Source: Exiguobacterium sp. RIT594 (GTDB lineage: Bacteria > Bacillota > Bacilli > Exiguobacteriales > Exiguobacteriaceae). Taken from it: a DNA stretch of 64,000 nucleotides. Position numbers and translations under genes: made by a program. Shown piece after piece: positions 35,110 through 43,667 of the stretch. The first letter of the stretch is position 1. Each line of letters opens with the position of its first letter. The stretch spans positions 62,001 through 126,000 of the forward strand of contig NZ_QPKF01000001.1 in assembly GCF_003339585.1 (NCBI RefSeq), read 5' to 3'. A model generated the notes under the pieces. The model did not search any database, had not been told where the DNA came from, and was given only the letters and a program-made list of their open reading frames with translations.

Positions 35110-35909
35110 TGAAACGATTAAAACTAGCAAATCTGTACTTGATCGGTGTCTTCATCATCTTGTACGCACCGATTCTTTATCTGGCTTTCTACTCGTTCAA
35201 CAGTGCCGATAACATGACGAATTTTGATTCCTTCACGTGGGATTGGTATAAGGAAGTCTTTCAGGATTCCCGTCTCTTGATCATCGTCTTAAATACGCTG
35301 GTCATCGCGCTCCTGTCTGCTGCAATCTCGACGATCATCGGTGTCCTCGGTGCCATCGGGATTCAAGCGGTCCGGAAAAAACGGATCGAGACCTCTCTGT
35401 TGACGCTCAACAGTATCCTGATCGTCAGTCCCGATGTCATCATCGGTGCGTCGTTCCTGATCTTCTTTACGATGCTCGGCATTCAACTCGGCTTCACGTC
35501 GGTTCTGTTGTCACATATCGCGTTTTCCGTCCCGATTGTCGTCATTCTGGTCCTGCCGAAACTGCAGGAAATGAGTCCGACGCTCGTCGATGCAGCACGT
35601 GACCTGGGAGCGAGCCGACTTGATGTCCTGACGAAAGTCATCTTGCCGTATATCACACCCGGCATCTTCGCCGGTTTCTTCACAGCATTGACGTATTCAC
35701 TGGATGATTTCGCGGTGACGTTTTTCGTCACCGGGAATGGATTTACGACGTTGTCCGTTGAAATTTATTCACTTGCCCGCCAAGGGATTTCGATGAAAAT
35801 CAACGCCCTGTCGACCGTGATCTTCCTGTTTACGTTCTTACTCGTCATCGGCTACTACTTCCTGAACCAGCGTTCTGCCATGAAGTTGTCCCGACCGGAG
35901 GTGAAATAA
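35106..35909 (+). CDS. potC: Spermidine/putrescine ABC permease PotC
   Basis: The 267-residue permease has six membrane helices and the EAA-type loop VDAARDLGASRLDVLTKVILP. The sequence LYLAFYSFNSADNMTNFDSF near the N-terminus is typical of PotC. It starts within the potB stop (ATGATGA) and is followed after four bases by potD. Confidence 0.95.
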   Translation: MMKRLKLANLYLIGVFIILYAPILYLAFYSFNSADNMTNFDSFTWDWYKEVFQDSRLLIIVLNTLVIALLSAAISTIIGVLGAIGIQAVRKKRIETSLLTLNSILIVSPDVIIGASFLIFFTMLGIQLGFTSVLLSHIAFSVPIVVILVLPKLQEMSPTLVDAARDLGASRLDVLTKVILPYITPGIFAGFFTALTYSLDDFAVTFFVTGNGFTTLSVEIYSLARQGISMKINALSTVIFLFTFLLVIGYYFLNQRSAMKLSRPEVK

Positions 35910-35912
35910 GCG

Positions 35913-36986
35913 ATGAAAAAACTCATTCAATTATTTGTCGCGATATTTTTGATATCCGGTATCATCTTGTTTGCGTTGAACCGGTTGAATGCGACACAAG
36001 GGTATTCCGGAAAAAATGTATTGAACATCTATAACTGGGGTGATTACATCGACCCGGAATTGATTGATCAGTTTGAAAAGGAATCCGGCATCAAAGTTGT
36101 CTATCAAACGTTTGATTCGAACGAAGCGATGCTGACGAAAATCGAACAGGGCGGCACGACGTATGATATCGCCGTTCCTTCCGATTATGCGATTGCGAAG
36201 ATGATCGAAGAAGATTTGGTCGTCCCGATCGATCAGAAAAAAATTCCGAATCTGAAGAATATCGACCCGCGCTTCCTCGATTTATCGTTTGATCCGGGCA
36301 ACAAGTACTCGATCCCTTATTTTTGGGGTACCGTCGGAATCGTCTACAACCAAAAGTTGATTGACGGAAAAAAACCGACCAGTTGGAAGGACCTGTGGGA
36401 TCCGGCACTGAAAAATCAAATTCTTCTCGCAGACGGTGCACGTGAAGTAATGGGGATGAGTCTGAACAGTCTCGGTTACTCACTTAACGAGACTGACGAA
36501 ATCAAACTGCAGAAAGCAAAAGCGAACCTGATGGATCTGACACCGAACGTCAAGGCGATTGTCGGTGATGAAATCAAGTTGTTGCTCGCAAACGAAGAAG
36601 CAGGGATTGGTGTCGTCTGGTCCGGTGATGCCAATGAGATCATGAGTGAAAATGAAAATTTGAACTACGTGATTCCAAAGGAAGGATCGAACGTCTGGTT
36701 CGATAACATCGTCATTCCGAAAACGGCTAAAAATGTAAAAGGTGCCCATGAATTCATCAACTTCATGTTGGATCCGAAAAATGCCGCCAAAAATGCGGAC
36801 TATGTCGGATACTCGACACCGAACGAAGCGGCGTTGAAATTGCTCGATCGTGACGTGCGGGAAGACAAACGTTTTTATCCGGATAAACAGGTCACGGATA
36901 CACTCGAAGTATATGAAAACTTAGGTAAGGAAATGCTCGCTCATTATAATGAACTATTTTTAGAGTTCAAAATGCATAAGAAATAA
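35913..36986 (+). CDS. potD: Spermidine/putrescine-binding protein PotD
   Basis: The 357-residue periplasmic-type binding protein has an N-terminal membrane anchor or signal (QLFVAIFLISGIILFAL) without a lipobox cysteine, so it may stay anchored by this helix. Family motifs are LNIYNWGDYIDPELI, TYDIAVPSDYAIAKM, VPIDQKKIPNL and VVWSGDANEIM. It captures polyamine for PotABC. GGAGGTGAAATAAG precedes the ATG, and a terminator follows, closing the operon. Confidence 0.95.
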   Translation: MKKLIQLFVAIFLISGIILFALNRLNATQGYSGKNVLNIYNWGDYIDPELIDQFEKESGIKVVYQTFDSNEAMLTKIEQGGTTYDIAVPSDYAIAKMIEEDLVVPIDQKKIPNLKNIDPRFLDLSFDPGNKYSIPYFWGTVGIVYNQKLIDGKKPTSWKDLWDPALKNQILLADGAREVMGMSLNSLGYSLNETDEIKLQKAKANLMDLTPNVKAIVGDEIKLLLANEEAGIGVVWSGDANEIMSENENLNYVIPKEGSNVWFDNIVIPKTAKNVKGAHEFINFMLDPKNAAKNADYVGYSTPNEAALKLLDRDVREDKRFYPDKQVTDTLEVYENLGKEMLAHYNELFLEFKMHKK

Positions 36987-36990
36987 CAAG

Positions 36991-37026
36991 AAAAGTTGTT
37001 GCCCAAACTGGTAACAACTTTTTTTT
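36991..37026 (+). terminator. Terminator of the pot operon
   Basis: AAGTTGTT and AACAACTT pair across a 12-base loop, followed by T7-T8. Confidence 0.9.
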
Positions 37027-37120
37027 GAAATATTTTTTAAAGAAATGTATTGAAAGTGAATATTATTTCGAAAATGGGGGAATGAGATATTTATCAAAGC
37101 ATTTCAAGGGGGAGCACATC

Positions 37121-37630
37121 ATGAAACAAATTTTTGGACTTATTTTAACAGCCGCACTTACCATGAGCCTTGTCTCAGGCCCTTCATATAACCAATCTGC
37201 CGAGGCAGCGAAGCCGACGGACATCGATTGGTTGAAACAAGTTAAAACGACTGCCGCAAAAGCCAAATCCGTCGATGGAAAAGTGACATTGGAAAAAACG
37301 ACGTTAGCCCAGGTACATAGCGCGTACAAAGGGGAAAAAAATTCGACATGGTGCCAAAGCGGTAAAGGATTGGTCGCACCAAATAAAGCCGTTCATTATT
37401 GCTCGACATTCGGTGTTCCTGACCGTAAAGCAAAAGTTTCTGCCATCGTCTACAATCCGAAAATGATCGGCCGGACGATTACCGTCAAAGAAGTTAAAAA
37501 AGCGTACTCGACTGCGAAACTCGATAAAACCTTTAACTTGATGACCGTTTCAACAAAAGAGGTCAACATTTATCTAAATTTAAATTCTGACCGTACACAA
37601 GTCATGTCAATTCTAGTAAAATATAACTAA
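37121..37630 (+). CDS. Secreted protein resembling YjgB (DUF4309)
   Basis: A 169-residue predicted exported protein. A signal peptide (FGLILTAALTMSLVSGPSY, cut near EAA) is followed by a small globular domain with two cysteines (STWCQSGKG and AVHYCSTFG) that may form a disulfide. The pattern KVTLEKTTLAQV and TVKEVKKAYS recalls the YjgB/DUF4309 family; I hold this loosely. The frame is open upstream to 37025, but GGGGGAG before the ATG at 37121 and the signal peptide set the start. Function unknown. Confidence 0.75.
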   Translation: MKQIFGLILTAALTMSLVSGPSYNQSAEAAKPTDIDWLKQVKTTAAKAKSVDGKVTLEKTTLAQVHSAYKGEKNSTWCQSGKGLVAPNKAVHYCSTFGVPDRKAKVSAIVYNPKMIGRTITVKEVKKAYSTAKLDKTFNLMTVSTKEVNIYLNLNSDRTQVMSILVKYN

Positions 37631-37633
37631 CGA

Positions 37634-37666
37634 ACAAAGGATGACCTTTTAGGCCATCCTTTTTAT
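37634..37666. terminator. Terminator between the secreted protein and yktB-like genes
   Basis: AAAGGATGACC pairs with GGCCATCCTTT with one offset base, then T5. It overlaps the 3' end of the minus-strand gene and may serve both. Confidence 0.82.
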
Positions 37667-38271
37667 TGAATCTTTTTATAGATCGGCACGAGTTGTTCGT
37701 AGGTATTTCGTATCAATTTTACTAAATCCTCGTGTGACATCGTACTGACTTCTTCCGCAGAGATATGACGGCCGACTAAGAATTCTGCTTTCTTGACATC
37801 GCGGAACCGAACGAGTCCTTGTTCTAGACCTGTCTCGTCAATCCGTTGTGCCTCTTTCTTCATATGATCGTAAGAAACGACGAAATCGGACGGCAGTGCA
37901 TGCAACAGCTCCTGGTGATCCAGTAGTTTGGCAGCGTACTGTGATTTATTCGGAAGTTCATAAATGTAAGCGAGCCAGATGAACAGATGGTCATCAAATA
38001 AGCCGACTTGGAAATGCGGATGTTTTTTGTATCCGCGTTTATTCGGGGAAAATGCCATCCATGTGTCCTTCGGCGGATTTACTTTCCGGCGGGCATGCTG
38101 TGCAATATGCACATACATATCTTCTGCCAGATGGACCGTTAAATCCGGTGATACTTCTTGCCCGATTTGTTTGAAGACGGGTTGAATCCGTTTCCGGATT
38201 GCGTCCATCCGTTGTTCCAGTCCTTCAATCTCGAATGTATCAAATGCTTCTTTCGTAAAATGTGTAGTCAC
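37663..38271 (-). CDS. UPF0637 family protein, YktB-like
   Basis: The 202-residue protein matches the YktB/UPF0637 family of Bacillales, whose function is unknown. Recognisable stretches are FTKEAFDTFEIEGLEQRM, WMAFSPNKRGYKKHPHFQVG and LFDDHLFIWLAYIYE. The start is placed at the GTG at 38271 (VTTHFTKEAF), as AGAGGTGAT lies just upstream. An ATG 57 bases earlier has no ribosome site and adds residues unlike the family. Confidence 0.85.
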   Translation of the reverse strand: MTTHFTKEAFDTFEIEGLEQRMDAIRKRIQPVFKQIGQEVSPDLTVHLAEDMYVHIAQHARRKVNPPKDTWMAFSPNKRGYKKHPHFQVGLFDDHLFIWLAYIYELPNKSQYAAKLLDHQELLHALPSDFVVSYDHMKKEAQRIDETGLEQGLVRFRDVKKAEFLVGRHISAEEVSTMSHEDLVKLIRNTYEQLVPIYKKIQ

Positions 38272-38399
38272 TGATTTATCACCTCTATTGCTAGTGTAAC
38301 AAATCAAAGCATTAAAAATAGACCTCAATGCTCAAATGAGTGATAATCAGATTATGTTTTCCATATATATACAAAATGTGTTAGGAAGGGGAAGTCAAC

Positions 38400-40097
38400 A
38401 TGCGTCGCTTTCAACAATATCTCCTTCGGAGCTGGATTGTATTTTTTCTTGTCGTCATCGGAATCGATTTACTGGCGAAATCAAGAGACTACAGCCTCAG
38501 CATCGACTTTTTTACGTTCACGCTTGTTGTTGCACTCTCCACGATCTTTGTCATCGATCCGGTCCGCAGAAGACATATGAGCTTTACGTTCCATTTCGGA
38601 TTCGTGTTATTTACGTTTTTGACGTATGGATTGTTGTCTGCCATCTGCGTCGGACAATTGACGATGTTGATCTATCAATTGCGGACGTTCCACACAGCGA
38701 TCGGCCGCCGGCGTATGTTACATAATTATCCGTTTAATGTCACGCTCGAGCTATTATTGATTTTACCTGCGGGACTGGCTTACAACGCGTTAGGTGGAAC
38801 ACACGGGATCGACTTCTCGTTAATCGGAAATATCGGACCGTTAGTCGTCATGGTCTTGATTTTATGGGTTGTCTTACTGTTTCAATATAAATTATCAAAC
38901 TTTTTACTTGGTGAAAACATTCCGAGTAATGTCATGTTGCCTTTGCTCCGGTTCGAGGCGGTCGTCATTGCCGCCGAATTGTTATTCGGGGTTTTCAGTA
39001 CACTGATGGTTCAAAACAACGGGAACAGCGGTCTCGTCATGACGGCCTTTGCCCTGTTCATCATCAAACGGTCGCTTGGCAGTTCCGTCCATGCCAGTGA
39101 CCGGATCGAGCACTGGGAACAGATTGAACGATTAAAAGAAGCGGCCTGGAAAGACGGCGATGCCCAGTTCATCATCGAGCGGTATTTACGTCAGTTGAAC
39201 CATTTTGTTCGCCCGGACATTGCCTGGATTAAGTTTGATTTCGGGGAAGGAAATTCAATTTATTATTCCTTGAAGGATGGCCGCAAGTTAAAGGCGGACC
39301 ATGTCCGCGGCATCATCATTGAAGAAATCATTGAAGAAAAAGATGAGGTTTTGCTGTACGGCATGCAACAGGAGTGGGACATCCGCTTGTATGATTGTGT
39401 TCCGGAAGAAACCCAGTCGATTCTGTTCATTCAGCCGGAAGCGACGGAAAAAATCAATTGCTCCTTATTCTTGGCTTCTGAAGCAAGCGGAGAGTTCACA
39501 AAAGATTTTGGGTATGAGCTCTACCGGGCTTTACGGGTCCTCTCATGGGCAGTCGAACGGGCACAGGAACGGGAACGTCTGTTGACGGACAGCCGGACGG
39601 ATGCGATGACGAAATTGCCAAACTACCGGGCGTTACAGGAATGGGGCGATCGCCGGATTCGGCAACGTGATTTATATCCATTCTCTGCCTTGATGATCGA
39701 CTTGGATCATTTCAAACAAATCAATGATACGTATGGACATGAGGTCGGGGATGTCGTCCTGTTTGAAGTCGCTAAACTGTTGATGCAGGCGACACGGATC
39801 ACCGATCTCGTCGCCCGATACGGCGGTGAGGAATTCGTCGTCTTGCTACCGAACACGGATCTGGAATCAGCCCAAATCGTAGCAGAACGGATTCGCGAAA
39901 CGTTACATGCGAATCCAATTCAAGTGGAAGCGGATTCGTTAACGATTACGGCAAGTATCGGTGTCGATACGTTAAACGAGCTGGGCGATTTAGCAAGTCT
40001 GATCCGCAACGCCGACCGCGCGATGTATATCGGTGCGAAATTCCAAGGACGTGACCGTGTGGCATCCTACCAGGAATGGAAAGAACGTGTTGTCTAA
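38400..40097 (+). CDS. Membrane-bound diguanylate cyclase (GGDEF)
   Basis: The 565-residue protein has about six N-terminal membrane helices (about 10-215), a linker or GAF-like region (about 235-395) and a C-terminal GGDEF domain (about 400-560). The active motif reads GGEEF at 475-479. An RxxD inhibition site (RITD, 466-469) sits exactly five residues before it, so product feedback inhibition is expected. The substrate loop DLDHFKQINDTYGHEVGD is intact. It should synthesise c-di-GMP from two GTP; the signal sensed is unknown. It is followed by a terminator. Confidence 0.93.
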   Translation: MRRFQQYLLRSWIVFFLVVIGIDLLAKSRDYSLSIDFFTFTLVVALSTIFVIDPVRRRHMSFTFHFGFVLFTFLTYGLLSAICVGQLTMLIYQLRTFHTAIGRRRMLHNYPFNVTLELLLILPAGLAYNALGGTHGIDFSLIGNIGPLVVMVLILWVVLLFQYKLSNFLLGENIPSNVMLPLLRFEAVVIAAELLFGVFSTLMVQNNGNSGLVMTAFALFIIKRSLGSSVHASDRIEHWEQIERLKEAAWKDGDAQFIIERYLRQLNHFVRPDIAWIKFDFGEGNSIYYSLKDGRKLKADHVRGIIIEEIIEEKDEVLLYGMQQEWDIRLYDCVPEETQSILFIQPEATEKINCSLFLASEASGEFTKDFGYELYRALRVLSWAVERAQERERLLTDSRTDAMTKLPNYRALQEWGDRRIRQRDLYPFSALMIDLDHFKQINDTYGHEVGDVVLFEVAKLLMQATRITDLVARYGGEEFVVLLPNTDLESAQIVAERIRETLHANPIQVEADSLTITASIGVDTLNELGDLASLIRNADRAMYIGAKFQGRDRVASYQEWKERVV

Positions 40098-40109
40098 CTT
40101 TCACTGCAA

Positions 40110-40140
40110 GAACCGTTGACGTTGTCAGCGGTTTTTTGAC
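40110..40140 (+). terminator. Terminator of the diguanylate cyclase gene
   Basis: AACCGTTGAC and GTCAGCGGTT pair with one internal mismatch, followed by T6. Confidence 0.82.
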
Positions 40141-40228
40141 GTCTTAGCGTCTGATAGAGCGTGTTGAGAGTATTTTGAATACAATGAGGAGGGGGCTGGC
40201 GAAAAGCTGTCTGAGGCGCCAAATCGTG

Positions 40229-40264
40229 CGAAAAAAAGCCTCGTTCTGCAAGAGAAGGAGGCTC
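40229..40264 (-). terminator. Terminator of the HNH-repeat gene
   Basis: On the minus strand AGCCTC pairs with GAGGCT across an 18-20-base loop and T7 follows, about 45 bases past the stop. Confidence 0.7.
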
Positions 40265-40309
40265 GGCTATAACGTATAAGGAATGTAAGAAAAAAAGATA
40301 AAGGCTGGA

Positions 40310-40960
40310 TTACTGGGCCTGTTGGTTGCTGATGCGGATTTCACTTTCGATGGCATGAATGGCAGCAGACCAGGAACCGTAACGGTGTAACAAGGCTTTC
40401 GTCGATGGTTTATTATTTCGTTTCGCCCATTCGCGGTACGCTTCAAATGAAAGCGAGAAACCAACTTCTTCGATCGCTTGACGGAGTGAGGCGGCAAGTT
40501 CTGCTTTGGAATAGGTGACACTGGCTTCTAATCCGGCAGCTGTACAGGCATCATGCCAGGATCCGAACATCTTCACGATATGATAATGACTCGGAGCATG
40601 ATGAACCGATTTACGCCAGATTTGATATTTCTTTAAAGTGATGGTTGATCCGACATCCTGGGCATACCGGTGAAACGACTTCAGGATTTCATCTTTGGTA
40701 TATTTCGGAGCGCGCTCGAGTTCTTCCGGCTGCTGATCGATATGCCATTCGTAACCGGCTGCTGATAAAGCTTCCGGCCAGGAACCGAACTGACGAATGA
40801 TGGTCTCCGGTTGCGGCCAGCCATGTTCGATGGCATAACGACGATAAATCGTCCGACGGGGACGATCCTGAATGAGTTCGCCTAAGGCTTGGATGGCTTG
40901 AATCATTTCAAGCTGTTCTTCCGTCCACGTTTGCTGACTCGTAAGTACACGTTGTTTCAA
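40310..40960 (-). CDS. Protein of three HNH-associated (homing-endonuclease) repeats
   Basis: A 216-residue cytosolic protein made almost wholly of three copies of a helical repeat. Each copy ends in (I/L)xxxFGSWxxAxxAAG: FGSW at 58-61, FGSW at 132-135 and YGSW at 194-197. The pattern resembles the 'homing endonuclease associated repeat', a DNA-binding helical module normally fused to HNH or LAGLIDADG nucleases. No nuclease motif is present here. It may be a DNA-binding regulator; this is inference. The start is TTG, eight bases after AAGGAGG. It lies alone. Confidence 0.75.
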   Translation of the reverse strand: MKQRVLTSQQTWTEEQLEMIQAIQALGELIQDRPRRTIYRRYAIEHGWPQPETIIRQFGSWPEALSAAGYEWHIDQQPEELERAPKYTKDEILKSFHRYAQDVGSTITLKKYQIWRKSVHHAPSHYHIVKMFGSWHDACTAAGLEASVTYSKAELAASLRQAIEEVGFSLSFEAYREWAKRNNKPSTKALLHRYGSWSAAIHAIESEIRISNQQAQ

Positions 40961-41185
40961 GGGTGAGTCCTCCTTCCTAATGAATCATAATTTTTGAGGC
41001 AAAAGTCCTCTGTATAGAATATATCGGCACATTTCCATTAATTATGAATAATTACCGTGAAATATTGTAAATAAAGTGAAAATCGTTCTTCTGCTAAGTA
41101 TAAATGGAAGTAATTCAAATGAAAACAGAATGTTACCAATTTTTAATGAACCGGATAAAAACAGTACATTTGTCTCATATGGAAA

Positions 41186-41223
41186 AAAAGACCAGACCCG
41201 CATGGAGCGAGACTGGTCTTAAG
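41186..41223 (-). terminator. Terminator of the OppA-like gene
   Basis: On the minus strand AAGACCAG pairs with CTGGTCTT, extended inside by CTCGC/GCGGG, followed by T7. Bases 40,961-41,185 hold no feature I recognise beyond weak AT-rich promoter-like DNA. Confidence 0.88.
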
Positions 41224-41229
41224 TCATAC

Positions 41230-42879
41230 TTATTTTCCTTCGATATACGTCCATTTGAACGAAGTATCCGCACCGACTTTGTGGTTGACGATTCCTTTAA
41301 CGTAAGGCTTACGTAAGAGGGAAGCGCCGCGTTGGTACATGACTGAGATGGCTTGGTCGTCTTCAAGTAAGACTTTCTCCGCATCTTTCAGTGACTGCCA
41401 ACGTTTTGCAGCATCTGTTTCTTTCATCGCCGACTTGATGAGTGAATCGTACTTGTCGCTTGAGTAACCACCACGGTTGTACGGTCCGCCAGTCATCCAC
41501 ATGTCGAGGAATGTCATTGGATCCTGGTAGTCAGGGCCCCATCCTGCGAATGAAAGTTCGAACTGACCTTTAGACTCGAGGTCCAATTTGTTTTTGAACG
41601 GCTGTTGTTTGATTGTAACTTCAAGACCTGGAAGGTTTTTCTCCCACTCGCCTTTGAGGTACTCGGAGATTTTCTTCGAGTTGTCGTCATCGTATGAAAG
41701 AAGCTCAAGCTTGACGGATTTTTTGCCGATATCTTTGAGGCCTTTTTCGAACGAAGATTTAGCTGACGAAGCATCGAACGATCCGAATCCTTCGTTGCCG
41801 TCACGGAAGTCTTTTCCGTCCGGACCTTTAGCAAATTCTTTTGGTACATAGTAGTAAGCAGGGATCGATCCGTTGTTTAAGAGGACTTTCGCCATCTGCT
41901 CTTTATCATACCCGGAATCGATTGCTTTACGGATGTCTTTGTTTTTGAGCAATTCGTTTTTGAAGTTCATTTGGATGTAGTACATCGAAGCGTCAAGACG
42001 TGTATCGAAGTCTTCGCTGTCTTTGTACTGATCAACGAACTCACTTGTCAGACCGACTGTATCGATGTCACCTTTTTCGTACAGGTTGACGGCTGTTGAT
42101 ACTTCTTTAACGACTTTATAGTTTACTTCTTCGAGTTTGACCGTATCCGCATCCCAATACTGATCGTTTTTCTTGTAGCTCCAGCCGACTTCTGTTTTCC
42201 AGTCCGTCAGTTGGAACGGTCCGTTGTAAAGGAAGTTCTCCGGGTTCGTCGCGAAGTCTTTACCTTTTTCTTCAACAAATTCCTGTTTGAGCGGCATGAA
42301 TGAGCCGAAGCCAGTCAATGCTTTGAAGTACTCAGCCGGTTGTGTCAGTTTGACTTCAAGTGTCTTGTCGTCAACTGCTTTAACGCCGACGTCAGCCGGT
42401 TTTCCTTTTCCTGTGTTGTACGCTTCAGCGCCATCGATGATATACATGATGTATGCATATTGCGATCCGCTTTTTGGATCAAGAACACGTTTCCACGCAT
42501 ATTCGAAGTCTTTTGCCGTGACGTCACTGCCGTCCGACCATTTAGAATCACGTAATTTAAATGTGTATGTAAGACCATCTTCAGAGACGTCTACACTTTC
42601 CGCAACACCAGGTGTCGGCTCTTGTTTTTCGTCGAGACGGAAGAGACCTTCCTGAACGTTGTTTAAGACTGTGAATGAAACCGAGTCTGTCGCAACGGTC
42701 GGGCTGAGTGCCGGGATGTCTGAACCGCTTGTCAGGTTAAGAACCTGTTTGTCCGACGCCTTTTTCGTATCAGTCGAACCTGAAGTATCTTTTGAATCAT
42801 CTGTCGATGTACAAGCAGCGAGGCTTGATCCGGCGATAGCTAGGGCACCAACGAGTGCAAGTGTTTTTTTCGTCTTCAT
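41230..42879 (-). CDS. Oligopeptide ABC transporter substrate-binding lipoprotein (OppA/DppE-like)
   Basis: The 549-residue lipoprotein has a lipobox LAAC (cysteine at about residue 23). It then shows the SBP family 5 pattern: NVQEGLFRLDEKQEPTPGVA, YTFKLRDSKWSDGSDVTAKD, KRVLDPKSGSQYAY and LSFAGWGPDYQDPMTFLD. It binds peptides outside the cell. The permease and ATPase genes are not adjacent, so it is an orphan binding protein that probably shares a transporter coded elsewhere. The ATG follows GGGAGGG. A structured leader lies upstream. Confidence 0.93.
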   Translation of the reverse strand: MKTKKTLALVGALAIAGSSLAACTSTDDSKDTSGSTDTKKASDKQVLNLTSGSDIPALSPTVATDSVSFTVLNNVQEGLFRLDEKQEPTPGVAESVDVSEDGLTYTFKLRDSKWSDGSDVTAKDFEYAWKRVLDPKSGSQYAYIMYIIDGAEAYNTGKGKPADVGVKAVDDKTLEVKLTQPAEYFKALTGFGSFMPLKQEFVEEKGKDFATNPENFLYNGPFQLTDWKTEVGWSYKKNDQYWDADTVKLEEVNYKVVKEVSTAVNLYEKGDIDTVGLTSEFVDQYKDSEDFDTRLDASMYYIQMNFKNELLKNKDIRKAIDSGYDKEQMAKVLLNNGSIPAYYYVPKEFAKGPDGKDFRDGNEGFGSFDASSAKSSFEKGLKDIGKKSVKLELLSYDDDNSKKISEYLKGEWEKNLPGLEVTIKQQPFKNKLDLESKGQFELSFAGWGPDYQDPMTFLDMWMTGGPYNRGGYSSDKYDSLIKSAMKETDAAKRWQSLKDAEKVLLEDDQAISVMYQRGASLLRKPYVKGIVNHKVGADTSFKWTYIEGK

Positions 42880-42943
42880 AATAATAAGTTCCCTCCCAAG
42901 AATGAATATATATGATTGAAAAATGAGTACCGATTAGAATAGC

Positions 42944-43013
42944 GATCCGGTGTCCTATTAAAAAAATAAGAGGGGTCATCGCCTTTTATTTTGTTGAAGG
43001 AAAGCACCGGATC
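42944..43013 (-). promoter_or_regulatory. Structured leader upstream of the OppA-like gene
   Basis: A perfect 9-bp inverted repeat (GATCCGGTG at 43013-43005 and CACCGGATC at 42952-42944 on the minus strand) encloses 52 bases with a short GCGATGACC core and T-rich runs. It lies about 65 bases before the start codon. It could be a leader stem, an operator or an unknown aptamer. The rest of the 326-base gap is AT-rich and holds the Bcp terminator near 43,170. Confidence 0.4.
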
Positions 43014-43167
43014 AACTTGTTACCAATAATAAATACAATATTCAGAAAAATCAATAGCTTATTTTCAGATTATTTCAAATTGATTAAAATTTCGTGTAAT
43101 ATCAACGTTTTTTTTGTAAAAATAATTTTTAGTAAGGATAATATTGGGAGGTAAAAATGATTCCAAA

Positions 43168-43201
43168 ATTAAAACACGCGCATAAAATGGCGTGTTTTAA
43201 T
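43168..43201 (-). terminator. Terminator of the bcp gene
   Basis: TTAAAACACGC and GCGTGTTTTAA pair perfectly around a 10-base loop; T's follow on the minus strand. Confidence 0.88.
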
Positions 43202-43205
43202 TCGA

Positions 43206-43655
43206 TCAGTTCAGTTGTTCGAGGAAGGAAAGTGCTTCTGTGACGTGGTCTTTGACTTTAACGGAACGCCATTCCTGAATCAATTCGCCGGATTCATTGA
43301 TTAAAAAAGTGGAACGTACGATTCCATAATATTCCTTCCCGTAATTTTTCTTCAGTTGCCAGACCCCGTACTGCTCACAGACGGTATGGTCGACGTCAGA
43401 CAATAATTCGAATGGAAGTTCGTATTTTGAGATAAAATTCTGGTGGCGTTTCTGGCTGTCAGCGGAAATACCGAGAATGACCGTGTTCTTCGCAGCGAAG
43501 GCTGCGGAAGCATCCCGGAAGTCACAGGCTTCCGTCGTACAACCCGGGGTCGAGTCTTTCGGATAAAAGTAGACGATGACTTTTTTTCCGCGGTAATCAC
43601 TTAATGAAATCGGCTCTCCCTGTGCATTCGGCAATGTAAAATCAAGTGTGCTCAT
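43206..43655 (-). CDS. bcp: Thioredoxin-dependent peroxiredoxin, Bcp/PrxQ type
   Basis: The 149-residue cytosolic peroxidase reduces hydroperoxides at the expense of thioredoxin. The peroxidatic cysteine lies in YPKDSTPGCTTEACDFRD (about C39), with a second cysteine five residues on, as in PrxQ enzymes that use an intramolecular disulfide. The start ATG follows GAGGAGGACC. The upstream lipoprotein gene ends 12 bases before on the same strand, so the two may be co-transcribed. Confidence 0.95.
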   Translation of the reverse strand: MSTLDFTLPNAQGEPISLSDYRGKKVIVYFYPKDSTPGCTTEACDFRDASAAFAAKNTVILGISADSQKRHQNFISKYELPFELLSDVDHTVCEQYGVWQLKKNYGKEYYGIVRSTFLINESGELIQEWRSVKVKDHVTEALSFLEQLN

Positions 43656-43667
43656 GAATGGTCCTCC

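Noticed and set aside
41104-41316. Short 70-codon plus-strand frame
   Set aside because: It runs through the OppA terminator and into the OppA coding region on the other strand, has no ribosome site, and has no recognisable motif.
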